Below are positions 1-7,400 of a DNA stretch of 11,524 bases, in pieces. Origin of the DNA: Baffinella frigidus (Eukaryota; Cryptophyceae; Cryptomonadales; Baffinellaceae); the NCBI GenBank assembly GCA_026770585.1, contig MU646403.1, forward strand, positions 135,259 to 146,782, written 5' to 3'. The translations under genes and the position numbers were made by a program. Each line of letters begins with the position of its first letter. Positions within the stretch are counted from its first letter, which is position 1. The notes beneath the pieces were generated by a model. The model saw nothing but the letters and a program-made list of their open reading frames with translations. It was not told the DNA's origin and ran no database searches.

Positions 1-139
1 GGGTTTAGGGTTTAGGGTTTAGGGTTTAGGGTTTAGGGTTTAGGGTTTCGGGTTTAGGGTTTAGGGTTTAGGGTTTAGGGTTTAGGGTTTAGGGTTTAGG
101 GTTTAGGGTTTAGGGTTTCGGGTTTAGGGGTTCGGGTTA
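1..139. repeat. TTTAGGG telomere-like tandem array
   Basis: About 18-19 head-to-tail copies of the plant/algal telomere heptamer, read as GGGTTTA on the plus strand. Two units carry the same variant (TTTCGGG, variant base at 49 and 119). They are exactly 70 bp, or ten units, apart, which suggests a higher-order duplication inside the array. The G-rich strand points into the window, so if this is the left end of the sequence it is in the wrong orientation for a chromosome end and is better read as interstitial. The last units degrade (GGGGTTCGGGTTAACC) directly into a copia-like coding fragment. In that minus-strand reading the array starts just after a CAG|GTTAAC donor-like site and reads CCCTAAA, the same polarity seen inside the MDH introns, so it could be intronic. 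Confidence 0.93.
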
Positions 140-395
140 ACCTGGGCATGTACAACTGGTTCTCGAGCGTGACGGAAACGGTGTCTCCTCGATCGCCTTT
201 GAGGACAAAGTGCACAGTGCCGACAAGGGATGTTGATAGCACGGAGCCGTGCACCCCCGTCACGAGCGCCCATCGCGGCCGGAGAGTCTCGGGGGCGAAG
301 AACTTGGGGTCGTAGAACACGCCGTTGCTCGCCCCGCTGTCTGCCATAATTCCCGACTGCTTGGGTAACAGAACCATCTGACATGGGAGTGACAC
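138..395 (-). mobile_element. Ty1/copia-type retrotransposon protease fragment
   Basis: The minus-strand reading frame contains the aspartic protease signature DSGAS (341-327), preceded by a hydrophobic stretch. A conserved-looking region follows (GVHGSVLSTSLVGTVHFVL), ending in LENQLYMPRL at 138. The order DSGA, then a glycine-rich flap-like segment, then L-x-N-x-LY-x-P is the usual pattern of the copia retropepsin, which cleaves the Gag-Pol polyprotein. Only about 70 residues of this domain are present. The frame runs into TTTAGGG repeats downstream, and no zinc knuckle, integrase or reverse transcriptase is seen in the window. A TGA stop lies two codons upstream of the frame (in the 5' direction of the minus strand). 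It is most likely a broken or domesticated element fragment. An exon ending at CCCAG|GTTAAC is an alternative. The family call is by motif only. Confidence 0.6.
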
Positions 396-702
396 CTCTC
401 AGTATGCTTAGTCTTGTAATGGCACGGGTTTGGCAAAACGGTGAATTCCCCGTAACAAAGCCAGAAACCAGTATGCGATCATCAAGATTCCTTGCCGGGC
501 GCCACCCACTGACAGGCTTTTCGGATCCTTCTTTCAGTCAACTCTCACGGGGTTTAGAGGGTGGAACCCTGTCTTTCGGCAAAAACGAAAGGCACGTTGA
601 TGTTTTGCTGTGGGATGTACTGGTGCCAGTTCGCCACTCCAGTTGGCATCTGACAGCGCTCGAGCAGCGCCACTCATTCTGAGTCACGAATCCGAAGGGA
701 CA
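396..702. other. No supported gene
   Basis: Both strands have open stretches of up to about 100 codons, but none carries a motif I recognise. A short minus-strand frame around 675-555 (containing WHQYIPQQNINVPFVFAE) has coding-like composition and could be a remnant of the copia-like element's upstream part. It is closed by stops on both sides and has no recognisable zinc knuckle. Confidence 0.4.
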
Positions 703-1215
703 CTAGCTCTGCATCATTGCAACCCCCCGAAGAATCCCAGAGAGGTGAAAGCTGGTTCCCACAATTGACACCAAAGCGGTCCTCGGAGCCCTGGTGGCAT
801 TCACCTTGAGCAGTTCACCCGCCGCGTGCCGAAGCCACGGCCAAAACCCATCTTCTGCCGGTGATATTTTGGTAGCCATCCTGTCTGGGGCCTCGTTCCG
901 GGAGGGATCAAACGGATTGATCCACGCATCGCCCCTGCCCCCTCGAAGTGCCACGATCGCACACCTGGTCCACCACGAGAGTCAAGCTTTCGTCGAGCGT
1001 GGCGAGAATCTGTGCAAGGTTCCACGTGTGTCCTTCCCCGCCCCTAGTTCACCAGGTGTGGGGCAGGCGAGGAAAAGTGCTCGCTCCCATGCTGCTGACG
1101 AGGACCTCGTCCGGAGGGAGTGCTGCTGCTGCGGCTTGAGCAGCGGGACCGCAGAGTTCGCCGGCTGCTGCAACGCATTGACCAGGAGCATCAGAAGAAC
1201 ATGAACTTTCCTCAT
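703..1215 (-). CDS. Possible secreted-protein gene, multi-exon (weak)
   Basis: I do not recognise this protein. A minus-strand frame starts with ATG at 1215 and opens with a plausible signal peptide: MRK, a hydrophobic core (VHVLLMLLVNAL) and a cleavage-like end (QQPANSA). It continues for 77 codons to 982. Two other minus-strand stretches downstream look coding-like but are in different frames. One spans roughly 1032-930 and contains QILATLDESLTLVVDQVCDR. The other runs from about 950 to 703 and contains AWINPFDPSRNEAPDR and EDGFWPWLRHAAGELL. This would fit several short exons joined by GT-AG introns, but I could not fix junctions that give one continuous frame, so the span is a bracket rather than a model. 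An AT-rich stretch lies just upstream of the ATG. The ankyrin gene starts in the opposite direction about 150 bp away. It could be non-coding. Confidence 0.27.
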
Positions 1216-1364
1216 AAATTAAATGCGGCCCGTTCTGGACTTAAAAAAAACAGAGGGGTTTGACCATCAAAATTCTGACCCAAAAGTTCCTTTGCAACCG
1301 TTTGCTGCGCCCGCCACCGGGTTTCCGCCGTACAACCTTCAATGAAGATTGCATAGCTCCAAAG

Positions 1365-2021
1365 ATGGAGGGCACATCGGGAGTGGGCAGGGGCGAGGAC
1401 GACACGGTCAAGAAGGCTCTTCAGTTTTTCGTGTGGATGGCGACAATGAGGGCTCTTCAGTTTTTCGTGTGGGTGGCGACAATTGCGCCCATCTGCCCCA
1501 TTTGCGGGATTTGGGGGTTGGGGCGCAAGCGCTGCTCACAGTGTAACCAACTTCTGAAGGACAAGACGGCGGAAGCGGACTCGAAGGGACGAACGCCTCT
1601 GCACCATGCGGTGCGGGGTGGTGGGGGTTCCGCTGTGGTGAGGTTTCTTCTTTGGGTTGGAGCGAACCCAGTCGCCAAAGACAAGAATCTAAGGACGCCT
1701 CTTCATTACGCGGCAACTCAGGGGCATTCGGATGTGTGCATGACGCTCCTGCAATTTTCGGACAAGGAAGCACGGGACAAGCACGGGTTTACGGCGACGC
1801 ACTGCGCTGCTGCGTGGGGGCACGATGCTTTGCTCGGACTGGTCATGACGGGTTCCGACCCGACGGCCAAGACGCCTGACGGAAGAACGCCGCTGGATCT
1901 CGCCGTCGCCACGGGCGCCCCAGGCATGGTGCTCATGATGCTCCGCCAAAAATGGGATCCAATGCCTGAGGACGAATCGCCTGCTGCGGCTGGCAAGGCC
2001 AGCAGGAAGAGGAAGCAGTAA
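1365..2021 (+). CDS. Ankyrin-repeat protein with a CxxC-CxxC motif
   Basis: This encodes a 218-residue protein from the ATG at 1365. The frame is open a further 35 codons upstream to a TTG, with no ATG, so 1365 is the first usable start, or an upstream exon is missing. Residues 18-41 are a direct duplication of 12 residues (ALQFFVWMATMR / ALQFFVWVATIA), encoded by a 36-bp tandem repeat. Two cysteine pairs follow (C44/C47 and C57/C60, CPIC...CSQC), resembling a zinc ribbon or the first half of a MYND finger. About four ankyrin repeats cover residues ~72-203, with TPLHHA, TPLHYAA, TATHCAAAWGH and TPLDLAV as helix-1 motifs. Ankyrin repeats bind partner proteins, so no enzymatic role is implied. 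The C-terminus is basic (KASRKRKQ), possibly a nuclear localisation signal. No intron is needed in this span. The partner and pathway are unknown. Confidence 0.8.
   Translation: MEGTSGVGRGEDDTVKKALQFFVWMATMRALQFFVWVATIAPICPICGIWGLGRKRCSQCNQLLKDKTAEADSKGRTPLHHAVRGGGGSAVVRFLLWVGANPVAKDKNLRTPLHYAATQGHSDVCMTLLQFSDKEARDKHGFTATHCAAAWGHDALLGLVMTGSDPTAKTPDGRTPLDLAVATGAPGMVLMMLRQKWDPMPEDESPAAAGKASRKRKQ
1415..1486 (+). repeat. 36-bp tandem duplication inside the ankyrin gene
   Basis: The block starting GGCTCTTCAG at 1415 recurs at 1451 with only a few changes. The 36-bp period keeps the frame, giving two adjacent copies of ALQFFVW-[MV]-AT. The high identity suggests a recent slippage or duplication event. 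Confidence 0.85.
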
Positions 2022-2213
2022 GCTTCGCATGCCACTCGCCCAAACGTTTCCGAACAGATGGCGTGGCGGATGGCCTCTTCGCAACGCCACACGCCCAAAC
2101 GTTCCCTCGCGGGCATCAACGCCGCGACCCTTTAGGACCTTCAGGCTTGATGCAATCCCGGTCACCTAACCCTTCCGTGGAAAGTCTCGGTAGGTCCGTC
2201 TAGGGATTTGATT

Positions 2214-2337
2214 TACAGGGGTAGCTCGCTCATAAGAAACCGCCCCCCCCTAGGACCCTACAGTAGGGGCATGCCTAGGGCCCTATGGTGGTCCTAGGGG
2301 GGGGTTGCGATTTTTTTATGAGCGAGGTACCCCCGTA
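2214..2337. mobile_element. TIR fold-back element (MITE), copy 1
   Basis: A 124-bp element with no coding capacity. It starts TACAGGGGTAGCTCGCTCAT and ends with the inverted counterpart (ATGAGCGAGGTACCCCCGTA). The interior is also near-palindromic, with CCTAGGACC-type motifs and CCCTA...GGGCCCTA, so a single strand can fold almost end to end. The same TIR and interior recur at 2818, 3057, 3952 and 8935. The terminal TA on each side looks like a TA target-site duplication, as made by Tc1/mariner-type transposases. No transposase is present, so it would depend on one elsewhere. Confidence 0.85.
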
Positions 2338-2471
2338 CCTCCTCTGACGCCCTCGATTGCCACAGAACGCTGTGAGGATGCGCTTTGCGGGACGTGAGGA
2401 CGTCTAAATGGACCCCCCACAGGTCCTAGGCAGGGCGTATGAGCCTACTTGCCTCAACTTTGGGTCCCTGG
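2338..2471. other. Spacer between elements
   Basis: No gene or repeat recognised. The stretch contains isolated GTCCTAGG/CCTAGG motifs similar to the interiors of the neighbouring fold-back elements. Confidence 0.4.
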
Positions 2472-2609
2472 CCACCAGCCCTCAAAATTGGAGCAAATCG
2501 CCTTTTTCAATCCCCTTGATTTGTACTGAAGGCCGTCGGATTCCGACGACCTCTGGTACAAATCAAGGGACTCGAAAAGACGATTTGCTCCCACTCTGAG
2601 GGCTGGTGG
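2472..2609. mobile_element. 138-bp fold-back element, unrelated family
   Basis: A long inverted repeat whose outer arms are CCACCAGCCCTCA (2472) and TGAGGGCTGGTGG (ending 2609). Inner arm pairs are GAGCAAATCG (2491) with CGATTTGCTC (2581), and CCCTTGATTTGTAC (2513) with GTACAAATCAAGGG (2556). The tip is the palindrome GTCGGA-T-TCCGAC centred on 2541. Nearly the whole length can pair with itself. Its sequence differs from the TACAGGGG family. No clear target-site duplication was found. It is either a non-autonomous MITE or a structured RNA/DNA hairpin. Confidence 0.75.
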
Positions 2610-2817
2610 TGGTGGGCGTACCCTCAGGTTTCGAACCTGCGTCGACTCTCTCTCTATACACACTTTATCTCTCTCAAGAGACCACTAGCAACCTTTGTAA
2701 TAACCTCTGAGCCCTTCTGCCTTTCCCGCCCCCCCGGCCGTCGTGTGGACTTGTGAGTGAAGGCATCTCTACCCGCTCTGCGCTCGCGCGCTGTCACGAG
2801 CAGACACTATTTGCTTG
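2610..2817. other. Spacer with a CT-rich tract and B-box-like motif
   Basis: Holds a short CT repeat (CTCTCTCTC around 2645) and, on the minus strand, GGTTCGAAACC around 2627-2637. That motif resembles a Pol III B box, but no complete tRNA can be folded around it. Nothing else is recognised. Confidence 0.35.
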
Positions 2818-2939
2818 TACAGGAGTACCTCGCTCATAAGAAACCGTCCCCCCCAAGGACCCTACAGTAGGCTTATGCCTAGGGCCCTATGGTGGTCTTA
2901 GGAGGGGAGGCAGTTTCTTATGAGCGAGGTACCCCTGTA
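2818..2939. mobile_element. TIR fold-back element (MITE), copy 2
   Basis: A 122-bp member of the same family as the element at 2214, starting TACAGGAGTACCTCGCTCAT and ending ATGAGCGAGGTACCCCTGTA. Its interior (CCCTACAGTAGGCTTATGCC, then GGGCCCTATGGTGG) matches copy 1 closely. TA lies at both ends. No coding capacity. Confidence 0.87.
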
Positions 2940-3056
2940 GCGTGGTTGCTTGAGAATGAGGACACGAAATATCCTGGGCCTTATTCCTTGGAGCCTAGGA
3001 CCCTCCCAGAGAAGGTCTGTGATGTGTCCTTCTTTGCCCGTGGATCGTATGAGGGG

Positions 3057-3177
3057 TACAGGGGTACCTCGCTCACAAGAAACCGCCCACCCCCTAGGAC
3101 CATCATAGGGCCCTAGGAATGGGCTTACTGTAGGGTCATAGGGGGGGGCGGTTTCTGATGAGCGAGGTACCCCTGTA
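3057..3177. mobile_element. TIR fold-back element (MITE), copy 3
   Basis: A 121-bp family member with termini TACAGGGGTACCTCGCTCAC and ATGAGCGAGGTACCCCTGTA. The interior is inverted relative to copies 1 and 2 (ATCATAGGGCCCTAGG first, CTTACTGTAGGGTC second). So this copy is inserted in the opposite orientation, or its palindromic arms have flipped. Confidence 0.87.
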
Positions 3178-3726
3178 AGAGGTGGAGATCGAATCCATTC
3201 GGAGACAGCTCATAAGAGCGGCCGACACGGGGTACAGTGAGTAGCGCAATGCGTAGGAGCATGTGCGGTGCTGGCGCTGGTTTGGCAATAAATTACCAAT
3301 CGTTCGCCCGTGGATGCTGACCGGCGTTGATGGTCATCAGAAAGTGGACTATCCCTTAAGTGGCCAGGGGGTCTTAACAGACCCATGCCAAGTCCTAGGC
3401 AGGTCCTAGGGCCTACTGGGCACTTAGGGGATGAAAATAGAAGGCGATTGCCCTTTAGCCAGTTTCTGCTGCAATCCTTCTGCACCGGGAGGCTTGATAC
3501 GATCCGAAAGGAAGCATGGCCTTTCTGCAGGATAAGTTCCGGTATTTGACGGAACTTGTCTCGCCGGGATCCGGTAGGGGAGCTCAAGCCTGTCACATCG
3601 GTGTGAAGGAGTCTAGGTTCTAGCGGCCGCCAACACCCGGGTAGGGCGGGCCGCGGGCGGGCGTTGCCGTTACAGTTTTCATGCGTGAATTCACGGGTTT
3701 TTTCATTTTCGTGTGGGACATAGCCA
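3178..3726. other. Gene-free stretch
   Basis: About 550 bp without a gene I can support. A minus-strand frame is open over most of it but has no family motif and no coding-like features. A loose inverted repeat (ATCCCTTAAGTGGCC around 3351, GGGCACTTAGGGGAT around 3418) flanks two adjacent GTCCTAGG motifs and may be a decayed fold-back element. The region 3600-3665 is GC-rich with a NotI-type GCGGCCGC site. Confidence 0.5.
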
Positions 3727-3918
3727 CTAGGACCCACAGTAGGCCTGCAGGGGTATCTCAAGATTTAGTCAAACCTCCGGCACTAAATCAAGAAAACGGG
3801 GGACCCAAAACCGGTTTGTGTTCTCAAGTTCTGTTTCCCCCAGATACCCCTGTATGCCTGGGGACCTATGGTGGTCCTGGGGGGGACGCAGGTTTCTTAT
3901 CAGCGAGGTACCCCTGTA
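3727..3918. mobile_element. Broken copy 4 of the TIR family, interrupted by another element
   Basis: The right end (3855-3918) matches the right half of the family, including GGTTTCTTAT and GAGGTACCCCTGTA. The left interior (CTAGGACCCACAGTAGGCC, 3727-3745) is also recognisable, but the left TIR is missing. Between the halves, at the position where other copies read AGGCCTATGCC, sits a ~107-bp insert (see the nested element). Confidence 0.7.
3748..3852. mobile_element. Nested TIR element inserted in copy 4
   Basis: Begins CAGGGGTATCT and ends AGATACCCCTG, an 11-bp perfect TIR, and contains a further inner inverted pair (GATTTAGT / ACTAAATC). The flank is TG on the left and TA on the right. 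In the uninterrupted family members this site is a single TA, so the insertion duplicated a TA and the left copy later mutated. The CAGGGGTA terminus is shared with the host family, but the interior differs. Confidence 0.72.
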
Positions 3919-4135
3919 GGCCACCCCGCATTCGCCGCGCACGTGGGCGGTTACAGAGGTACCTCGTTCATAAGAAACTGCCCCCCCCCCCAGCTAGGAC
4001 CACCATAGGGCCCTACGCATAGGCCTACTGTAGGGCCCTAAGGGGGCGCGGTTTCTTATGAGCGAGGTACCCCTGTTATGAGCGAGGTACCCCTGTACCC
4101 CTGTAGGCCAACCCGCATTCGCCGCGCACGTGGGG
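3919..4135. repeat. Direct repeat flanking copy 5
   Basis: The ~29 bp after copy 4 (GGCCACCCCGCATTCGCCGC, continuing GCACGTGGG from 3919) recurs after copy 5 from 4106 with one mismatch, an offset of 187 bp. It continues outward from the same GTACCCCTGTA terminus in both places. This is too long for a target-site duplication. It indicates a tandem duplication or unequal exchange between neighbouring TIRs. Confidence 0.8.
3952..4105. mobile_element. TIR fold-back element (MITE), copy 5, with expanded right end
   Basis: Starts TACAGAGGTACCTCGTTCAT. The interior contains ACCATAGGGCCCTACGCATA and a 10-base C run. A right TIR is reached at 4076. The terminus is then repeated (TATGAGCGAGGTACCCCTGT at 4077-4096 and CCCCTGTA up to 4105), giving a two- to three-fold right end. 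Confidence 0.8.
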
Positions 4136-4406
4136 TCTGCACACTCATGTATTCCCCACAAGTCCGGATTCCCCTTTCCCGGAGGATTCTCAAATGAGCG
4201 GTTAGGGTCATTTATTATTCCCGCGCCGCCTCCTTGCAAACATCGCACCCACACCTCTCGAGAGCTCGTCAGAGGGGGCTGCCTGAGACATACATGGCGA
4301 CCGTGTCGGTCTCAATAATTGTTAAGGTCTTGCCGTTCCCAGATTTCTCAGGAAAACCGACTTCTTAGATTTCCTCCCAGATTTCTCAGGGGAAAAATCG
4401 CAACGC
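4136..4406 (-). other. 3' flank / 3' UTR region of the malate dehydrogenase gene
   Basis: No gene is seen. Because the MDH reading frame stops at 4407 on the minus strand, this stretch should hold its 3' UTR. It contains a direct repeat (CCCAGATTTCTCAGG at 4338 and 4377, 39 bp apart). I did not find a convincing polyadenylation signal. Confidence 0.4.
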
Positions 4407-7400
4407 TTAGTAGCCCTTCTCCTTGGCCCACTCGAAGCCCTTGTCGGCCTGCGCCTTGAGGTCCGGGAGCATGTCATCGATGAGCTTCTGCTCGTACGCG
4501 TTGACCGTGCCGTACCCGTGCACCTGATTAGAGCTTCAGGTTTAGCCGTTTGAACTGGTTTGTGAGTTTGGTTTTGAGTTAGTCTGCGTCCTCTATTTAT
4601 TCAAGTACATAATACACACATAAGGTGTAATTGAATAGGGGACTAGGGAGCATGTCATCGATGAGCTTCTGCTCGTACGCGTTGACCGTGCCGTACCCGT
4701 GCACCTGATTAGAGCTTCAGGTTTAGCCGTTTGAACTGGTTTGTGAGTTTGGTTTTGAGTAAGTCTGCGTCCTCTATTTATTCAAGTACATAATACACAC
4801 ATAAGGTGTAATTGAATAGGGGACTAGGGAGCTTGTCATCGATGAGCTTCTGCTCGTACGCGTTGACCGTGCCGTACCCGTGCACCTGGAAAAGTGCGCA
4901 GGGTTCAAGAGAAAGGGATTCGGTAATCGATTCGGGATTAGGGATTAGGTAATCGATTAGGGATTGGGGATCAGGGTTTAGGAGTTAGGATGAGCTTCTG
5001 CTCGTAGGCGTTCACCGTGCCGTACCCGAGCACCTGCGGGGATACTGTTTACGGTTTAGGGACATGGTCGCCACGTCGGTATGATTTGAATTCGCTCTAG
5101 GAAGGATTCGGGTTTAGTGTTTGGCATGATTTTTCAAGTATTAGGGTCTACACTTGAGTGTAGAATGAATTGAATTCTGCCTCGTAACGATTGGGGGTTA
5201 CACTGCAGGGCACAGGATGATTTGTGTCCCAAGGTTTCGGGTCAAGGGTCTCACAGTGTCGACGCTCTGAGGTCTTAGGATGTATGATACGGGGCGCAGG
5301 GTGTGTGGTGAGGGTCGTAGGGGTGTATGGTCATGGGGCTTACAGTGTGGACGCTCCTAGGCTGAGGGTCTCACAGTGTCGACAATGTCAGGGGTTGGGG
5401 GCCCACAGTGTCGACGCTCTGAGGGCTTAGGATGTATGATACGGGGCGCAGGGTGTACGGTGAGGGGCGTAGGTGTATCGTAAGGGGCGTAGGGTGTATG
5501 GTTAGGGGGCTTACAGTGTCGACGCCCTCCTTGCCGAGGGTGACGGGGGACGAGAAGAACTTCGCGTCCGTCACCGTCGACTCCACGAACGAGCACTCAG
5601 TCACACCCTGGTGTAGGGTGTTGGGTTTAGTAATGATTGTTTGTTGTTTATTGTTTATTGTTTATTGTTTATTATTTATTGTTTATCATTTATTGTTTGT
5701 GTACAGGGTTTAGAGTTGAGGGTCTTGGGCCTGCACGAACGTGCACTCCGTCACGCCCTGCGAGTGTAGGGTGTAGGGTGTAGGGTGTAGGGTGTAGGGT
5801 GTAGTGTTTAGTGTTTAGTGTTTAGTATGTAGTATGTAGCATTTAGTTTTTAGTGCTTAGTGTACAGGGTTTAGAGTCTAGGGTCTTGAGACTCCACCAA
5901 CATGCACTCAGTCACGCCCTGGTGTGGGGTTCAGGGTTCAGGGTTCAGGCAGAGTTCAGGCAGGGTTCAGAGTGTGTGGAGTTCCACGAACGTGCACTCT
6001 GGCAGGGCCCCTGCGACGCGGGGGTGGGGGCTAGGCTGCAGAAAGAGGCCATTTCAGCACGCGGGAAGAAAGCGCGCGAGAAGAAAGAGGCAAAAAACAA
6101 AGGGCCCGGTCCACACAAGGCTGACCGTGGCCCTTTCTTAAATGTTGATTTTACGCTCGCGTGACCAATTCCCCACAAATCCTCTAAATGTAGGGTCCAA
6201 GAAAAGGGCACGGGCAGGCTCCTGTGGGTGGGGTGGGGGGGTGTCCGCACCTTCTCGCCGTTGAGGGCGCGGAGGACGGAGCCAGCCATCTCGGCGCCAG
6301 CGTACGCCATCGAGAGCGTCGCGGACCCGCCGCCCGCCTTCGCCTTCACCACCTGTTCAGGGTGTGCAGGGTTTAGGCTTTGTAGGAGGTGTGGTCGGGG
6401 TTTGAGAACGTGGAGCAGCTTCAGCGGGTTTGGGGTTCGAGGTGTGGGCCCTTGAGGATCCGGGGGGGGGGTAACGTTCCGGGAAGTCAACCTTTGTACC
6501 AGGATTCGAAGATTGCGATTTCGGAAATTGCAGTTCTTCGGACTGCTGTCAAACCAGAAATTCTGGTGCAATCTGTAGCATTGTTTCAACCGTCTCTGAA
6601 AATTAAATTAAATACGCTGATAGTGGATGGTTTGGGGGTAAACCTCGTCACCGCCGAACATGATGCGGTGGGTGAGCGCGTCGCGCTCCGAGTCCTCGAA
6701 CTTCATCGTCGGGTCCACCTGAGAATTTCGGATTAAGGGTTTAGGGGTTCGGTTCCGATTTCCGGGTTCCAGAGTTCGGGTTTTGGGTGCAGGGTGTTTC
6801 GGAGAGGAGCGGCACGATGGTGGTCCCGGCGCTCCGGGTTTCGAGTTTCGGATTCCGGGTTTCGGGGGGTTCAGGGTTCAAGGTTCAGGGTTCATGGATT
6901 GGGGTTTCGGGTGGAGGAGGACCTGGGAGAGAACGATGGGACGGTCACCTTGACCTCGTTCTCCGAGGGACTAGCCCTACCGCAGGACCCTAGGGCTTGT
7001 GGAGAGCTTAATACTAGCGCTGGAGGAGCGTGTGGCACCTCGACATTGCCTTGCAGCCCGCCACCCTCATGGAGGCCTCCAGGAGGGGGGCGACACCCTA
7101 ATTCCTGTACACACGCTACCCTGCACGTAAGGGGAGTGAGGGAGTGAGGGAGTGAGGGAGTGAGGGAGTGAGGGAGTGAGGGAGTGAGGGAGTGAGGGAG
7201 TGAGGGAATGAGTGAGGGAGTGAGGGGTGAGGGAGTGAGTGAGGGGGTGAGGAAGGGGGTGGGGTGGGGGTGAGGGAGGACCTGGGAGAGGAGCGGGACG
7301 ATGGTGGTCCCGGCGTGGCCGCCGATGACGGTCACCTTCACCTTGTTCACGTCGAGGCCCTTGGCCTGCGGGGAGCAGAGGGAGGTCAGGGTTATGGGTT

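Noticed and set aside
1-139. True chromosome-end telomere
   Set aside because: The G-rich strand points inward from the left edge. A left chromosome end should read CCCTAAA on the plus strand, so this is more likely interstitial or intronic.
794-1204. 136-codon plus-strand open frame
   Set aside because: No domain is visible, and it overlaps the better-looking minus-strand signal-peptide frame. I treat it as a shadow.
2607-2700. tRNA or tRNA-derived SINE on the minus strand
   Set aside because: A B-box-like GGTTCGAAACC is present, but no matching acceptor stem, anticodon arm or clean A box could be found.
3210-3761. 183-codon minus-strand open frame
   Set aside because: No recognisable domain or coding-like composition. 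It overlaps the fold-back element copy 4, and the frame is likely chance in GC-rich DNA.
5251-5530. CRISPR-like spaced repeat (CACAGTGTCGAC)
   Set aside because: Spacing is irregular, the context is eukaryotic, and the repeat is explained as copies of the MDH exon 10 end.
5945-6589. 214-codon minus-strand open frame
   Set aside because: It contains MDH exon 9 flanked by open intron sequence. Homology is confined to 6251-6352.
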